From contig JBBDNZ010000089.1 in NCBI GenBank assembly GCA_040877285.1, positions 1 to 26,279 on the forward strand: a DNA stretch of 26,279 nt, in the 5' to 3' direction. Position 1 is the first letter of the stretch, and each line of letters begins with the position of its first letter. Made by a program: the position numbers and the translations under genes. The notes below the pieces were generated by a model. It ran no database searches, had not been told where the DNA came from, and saw only the letters and a list, made by a program, of their open reading frames with translations. Source of the DNA: CANKHA01 sp040877285. GTDB taxonomy: Bacteria; Pseudomonadota; Alphaproteobacteria; Rhizobiales; Xanthobacteraceae. Positions 23,674 to 26,279 of the stretch are shown piece by piece.

Positions 23674-23834
23674 GAATGGACGTGGTTCTCGCCGCGGCGC
23701 AGGAGACGGGCCTTATATCACCGTCATCGGCCCTGCAATACGGCTTTCGATGGCATGGCTCAAGCCGCCCAAAGCGGCCTGATAAACCGCGTTCTGCGGC
23801 ATGTCATCGCATTGGCGAATCCGCCGCGCGGCGA

Positions 23835-24662
23835 TCAGGGCGTGAAGCCCGGCGGCAGCGGCGGTTCTTCCCGCATCAAGGTAATCGTAACGCGGCGGTT
23901 GGCGGCGATATAGGGATCGTCGGGAAACAGGGGTTGCGTATCCGCCTTGCCGGCGACCATGAACAAGTGCGCCGACGACACGCCCTCCGATTGCAGAATT
24001 TCGCGCACGGCATTGGCGCGATCGGCCGACAGGTCCCACGGCCCGTAGCCCGAGCGGGCCGGCACCCGGCTCGCGGATGTGTGTCCCGTGATGGAAATGC
24101 GGAAAGGCATGGCCTTGAGCGGTCCGGCCAGCTTCTGTACCAGCTTGCGCGTGCGCTCGCTGGGCTCCTTGGAACTTTCGGCGAACATCGAGCGGCCGTC
24201 CTGGTCGACGATTTGTATGTTCAGCCCTTCCTTGGTTTCTTCCAGCATGATGTTCTTGGACACTTCGTTGATCTCGGGCATCTCCTGCAATGCCTGGCGC
24301 AGCGACGCGGATGCAAGCGCAAAGGACTTGTCGTCGGTAAATCTCGCCCCGAAGTTTTTGTTGTAGTCGTGTTGGTCGGGACTGGGCGTCGCGGAGGCGT
24401 CCTCCGGCGGAATATTCGCCGCGTTCTTCAGTTTTGGCCTGGTCGGCAGACCGAGAATTTCGATGACGCCGGAATAGCGCACGCGGTCCTGCACGCCGAA
24501 GGCTTCGCGCATGGAGCCGGCGACGACCTTGAGCTTGGCCTGGTCCTGGGTGGAAAATGCGACCAGCATGACAAAGAAGGAGACAAGCAGGCCCATGAGG
24601 TCCGCGAAGGTCACGAACCAGCCGTGACCGCCTCCATGCGCCGCTGCTTTCTTTTTTGCCAT
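23835..24662 (-). CDS. motB: flagellar motor stator protein MotB
   Basis: A 275-residue stator subunit. A single N-terminal membrane helix contains the proton-carrying Asp21 (WFVTFADLMGLLVSFFVMLV). The periplasmic OmpA/MotB peptidoglycan-binding domain covers about residues 140-265, with ISITGHTS, WDLSADRANAVREILQ and NRRVTITL. A plug/linker region lies between. Together with MotA it forms the ion channel that drives flagellar rotation. It begins 40 bases after motA on the same strand. No other flagellar genes are in the window. Confidence 0.95.
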   Translation of the reverse strand: MAKKKAAAHGGGHGWFVTFADLMGLLVSFFVMLVAFSTQDQAKLKVVAGSMREAFGVQDRVRYSGVIEILGLPTRPKLKNAANIPPEDASATPSPDQHDYNKNFGARFTDDKSFALASASLRQALQEMPEINEVSKNIMLEETKEGLNIQIVDQDGRSMFAESSKEPSERTRKLVQKLAGPLKAMPFRISITGHTSASRVPARSGYGPWDLSADRANAVREILQSEGVSSAHLFMVAGKADTQPLFPDDPYIAANRRVTITLMREEPPLPPGFTP

Positions 24663-24702
24663 CGTCCGCGTCTTAAGCTGTCGGAACGTCTAACGTTCGG
24701 GG

Positions 24703-25494
24703 CTAGGCCGGCGCCGGTTCCGGCTCCGGTTCACTCTCCGCTTCCTCATGGCGATGCCGTTCGGGCAGATAGGCCAGCAGCATCTCGCGCACGAGCGTCG
24801 GGCTCTTGGCGCCGCGGATCATCAGGATGCCGTCGATGATGAGTGTGCGGTTGATATCTTCGTCATGCAGCTTCAGCTGCAGCTTGTCGGCGATCGGCAG
24901 GCAGAACAAATTTGCCACCGCCGCACCATAGAAGGTCGCGAGCAGCGCCACCGCCATGAACGGGCCGAGCTTGGACGGATCGGTCATATTGGCGAACATC
25001 TGTACCATGCCGATCAGGGTGCCGATCATCCCGAACGCCGGCGCGCAATCGCCGATGGCGCGATAGATCTTCTGTCCCTCGTCGAGATGGGTGATGAAGT
25101 TGTCGCGGTCGCGTTCGAGATTGTCGCGGATGAAATCGGCGTCATAGCCGTCGGCAACGAAGCGAATGCCCTTGGCGAGGAACAGATCGTCCACCTCGAC
25201 CTTTTCCAGGCCGATCGGGCCTTGCTTGCGCGATACCTCGGCCAACCCGGCGATCTCGTCCACGAGCTCGCGCTGCGTAATCCGGCGCAGGGAAAAGGCG
25301 TATTTGGCGCCGATCGGTATGCCGTGGAAGATCGAGGCAAGCGGGAAGCGGATCAGGGTCGCCGCGGCGGAGCCACCGAAAATGACGATAGCCGCATGGC
25401 TATCCAAGAACATCCCCAGATTGCCGCCCATCAAGATAAGCGAGCTAAGGACGACTGCCCCGGCGGCCAGACCGAGCGCCGTTGCGATATCCAT
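24703..25494 (-). CDS. motA: flagellar motor stator protein MotA
   Basis: A 263-residue MotA/TolQ/ExbB-family inner-membrane protein with four membrane segments: two near the N-terminus (LGLAAGAVVLSSLILMGG, HAAIVIFGGSAAATLI) and two after the cytoplasmic loop (FGMIGTLIGMVQMF, MAVALLATFYGAAVANLFCLP). Conserved glycines and prolines of the stator are present. The tail is Glu/Pro-rich (EAESEPEPEPAPA). The ATG at 25494 gives the usual start MDIATALGL; the longer frame to 25536 adds 14 residues without precedent. It is the first gene of the motA-motB pair, with a G-rich site just upstream. Confidence 0.95.
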   Translation of the reverse strand: MDIATALGLAAGAVVLSSLILMGGNLGMFLDSHAAIVIFGGSAAATLIRFPLASIFHGIPIGAKYAFSLRRITQRELVDEIAGLAEVSRKQGPIGLEKVEVDDLFLAKGIRFVADGYDADFIRDNLERDRDNFITHLDEGQKIYRAIGDCAPAFGMIGTLIGMVQMFANMTDPSKLGPFMAVALLATFYGAAVANLFCLPIADKLQLKLHDEDINRTLIIDGILMIRGAKSPTLVREMLLAYLPERHRHEEAESEPEPEPAPA

Positions 25495-25676
25495 GGAATC
25501 CCCCAAACGCGACCGCGGCCTTCTGGCCGACACCAAAAGAGCCTAGCCTCTGCGCGCTTAAAGGAGGGTTACCGCTAAAGGCTGCGGTTTCTTGGGATTT
25601 GCCTGGCCGGATGGCGGCCGACATCCTGAAATACAAGGCTTTTCGGGCCGGACGGGCGGCCATTTTTGCGGCGGGA

Positions 25677-25704
25677 TTGAACCGGGCGCGAAATCTGCTA
25701 TCCC
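25677..25704 (+). promoter_or_regulatory. candidate promoter of the Omp19-like gene
   Basis: TTGAAC (25677-25682) and TATCCC (25699-25704) are separated by 16 bases, 30 bases before the ATG at 25735. The -35 is good and the -10 fair. Confidence 0.35.
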
Positions 25705-25734
25705 GCGCCGACACATAACGGACATTTTGAAGCG

Positions 25735-26175
25735 ATGGTGACTGACGAATTCCGCCGTTTGGCCGTACGCGGCTTGGCGCTCCTTGCGGGCTTGTCGCTC
25801 GCAGGTTGCAGCAGCAACCCGCTTGGCTCGGGCGTTCCCTTTGCGCCCTCCCCGGCCGGACCCGCCACGCCAGCAACTGCGCCGTCGCCTCCGTCGCCCC
25901 CGGTCGATATGGCCGGTCGTTGGCGGCTCGTTTCGGCCAATGGCGCAGCCTGCGGGATGAATTTCACCGCGCCCATTGGAGCCGTGGAGGGAGCGATCGC
26001 GCCGGAGGGCGGCTGTCCCGGCAATTTCTTCATGAGCCGGCGCTGGCTCTTCGAGCAAGACTCGCTGGTGGTCCAGGATCACAACCGCAAGCCGCTGGTT
26101 CGCATGAAGCAGGGTCCGGCGGGGCGCTTTGAGGGCGAAGCGGCCAATCGTGAGTTCGTCTGGCTCGAACGTTAG
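25735..26175 (+). CDS. AprI/Inh-family outer-membrane lipoprotein, Omp19-like
   Basis: A 146-residue lipoprotein. The lipobox LSLAGC places the lipidated Cys at residue 25. Residues 26-58 are a Pro/Ala-rich linker. Residues 60-146 form a beta-barrel domain of the AprI/Inh protease-inhibitor family, with GRWRLVSANGAACG, GGCPGNF (two Cys as in Brucella Omp19), a RRWLFEQDSLVVQDHNRKPLV strand pair and GRFEGEA near the end. In Brucella, Omp19 is an outer-membrane protease inhibitor; the same role here is inferred. It is transcribed alone, away from motA. An intergenic repeat starts at its stop codon. Confidence 0.82.
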   Translation: MVTDEFRRLAVRGLALLAGLSLAGCSSNPLGSGVPFAPSPAGPATPATAPSPPSPPVDMAGRWRLVSANGAACGMNFTAPIGAVEGAIAPEGGCPGNFFMSRRWLFEQDSLVVQDHNRKPLVRMKQGPAGRFEGEAANREFVWLER

Positions 26176-26279
26176 AGCATGATCCCGAAAAAGCCCGCCC
26201 CCGGACTTGATCCGGGGGGTGGGGACCGGTTTCCCGCCTTCGCGAAGCCCGCTTCGGCGGGCGAAGGAAGGTCGGAAAA
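26175..26279. repeat. mosaic palindromic intergenic repeat, cut by the window end
   Basis: It starts with GAGCATGATCCCGAAAAAG (26175-26193), the left arm of a palindromic element common in Hyphomicrobiales, and ends with TCGGAAAA (26272-26279), the beginning of the expected right arm. Between the arms are a hairpin CCCCCGGA/TCCGGGGG (26198-26205 with 26211-26218), a GACCGGTTTCCC core, and a nested hairpin CCTTCG...CGAAGG enclosing CCCGC-TTCG-GCGGG (26237-26267). This reads as a REP-like element carrying two smaller palindromes. It may also act as a terminator for the preceding lipoprotein gene. Confidence 0.6.

Noticed and set aside
23764..23778. GCCGC/GCGGC hairpin behind motB as a terminator
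   Set aside because: Only a 5-bp stem with no T tract; such hairpins are expected by chance at this GC content.
23676..24839. 387-residue plus-strand open frame opposite motB
   Set aside because: Opposite a clear MotB gene, with low-complexity translation and no family.

Overview
The window is GC-rich DNA from an alphaproteobacterium, most likely of the order Hyphomicrobiales (Rhizobiales). The signs are a lipid A very-long-chain fatty acid cluster headed by AcpXL, a DUF992 secreted protein, two tripartite tricarboxylate transporter (TTT) systems, an Omp19-like lipoprotein, and a GAGCATGATC-type intergenic repeat that I recognise from this order. I see no tRNA, rRNA, CRISPR array, transposase or phage gene. 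It reads as ordinary chromosome rather than a mobile island. These taxon calls rest on family recognition, not on a database search.

Layout. 1-3927: trehalose operon on the + strand: otsB (5' end outside the window), a GH15 glucoamylase/trehalase-like hydrolase, and otsA (TTG start overlapping the previous stop). A hairpin terminator at 3984-4003 is shared with a convergent DUF992 gene (4051-4533). 4534-5033 is a long gap with inverted repeats and a strong terminator, followed by a small exported protein (5034-5399). 5718-8716: first TTT system, tctC-tctB-tctA. 8732-9670: stand-alone EAL phosphodiesterase. 9804-10289: periplasmic PCu(A)C copper chaperone. 10533-10655: a 40-residue membrane-anchored protein. 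10671-11177: RlpA-like protein with a repeat-built linker.

11553-16769: the lipid A very-long-chain fatty acid operon, with six tightly packed genes (AcpXL, FabZ-type dehydratase, two ketosynthases, an MDR oxidoreductase and LpxXL). They make a long acyl chain on a dedicated carrier and transfer it to lipid A. The first ketosynthase has lost its active-site Cys and one His, and the second keeps the full triad. This suggests a catalytic/non-catalytic pair.

16790-18245 (- strand): a single-domain rhodanese followed by an orphan PotF-type polyamine-binding protein. 18659-21734: second TTT system, in which TctA and TctB appear fused into one 689-residue protein. 21757-23673: Kup potassium transporter. 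23835-25494: motA-motB stator genes. 25735-26175: Omp19/AprI-type lipoprotein. The last ~105 bases are a mosaic intergenic repeat cut by the window edge.

The most interesting points are the degenerate ketosynthase in the lipid A cluster, the MDR enzyme lacking catalytic-zinc ligands beside it, the TctA-TctB fusion, the 40-residue protein with two cysteines, and the unexplained structured gap at 4534-5033. I found no clear sign of a wholly new multi-gene system.
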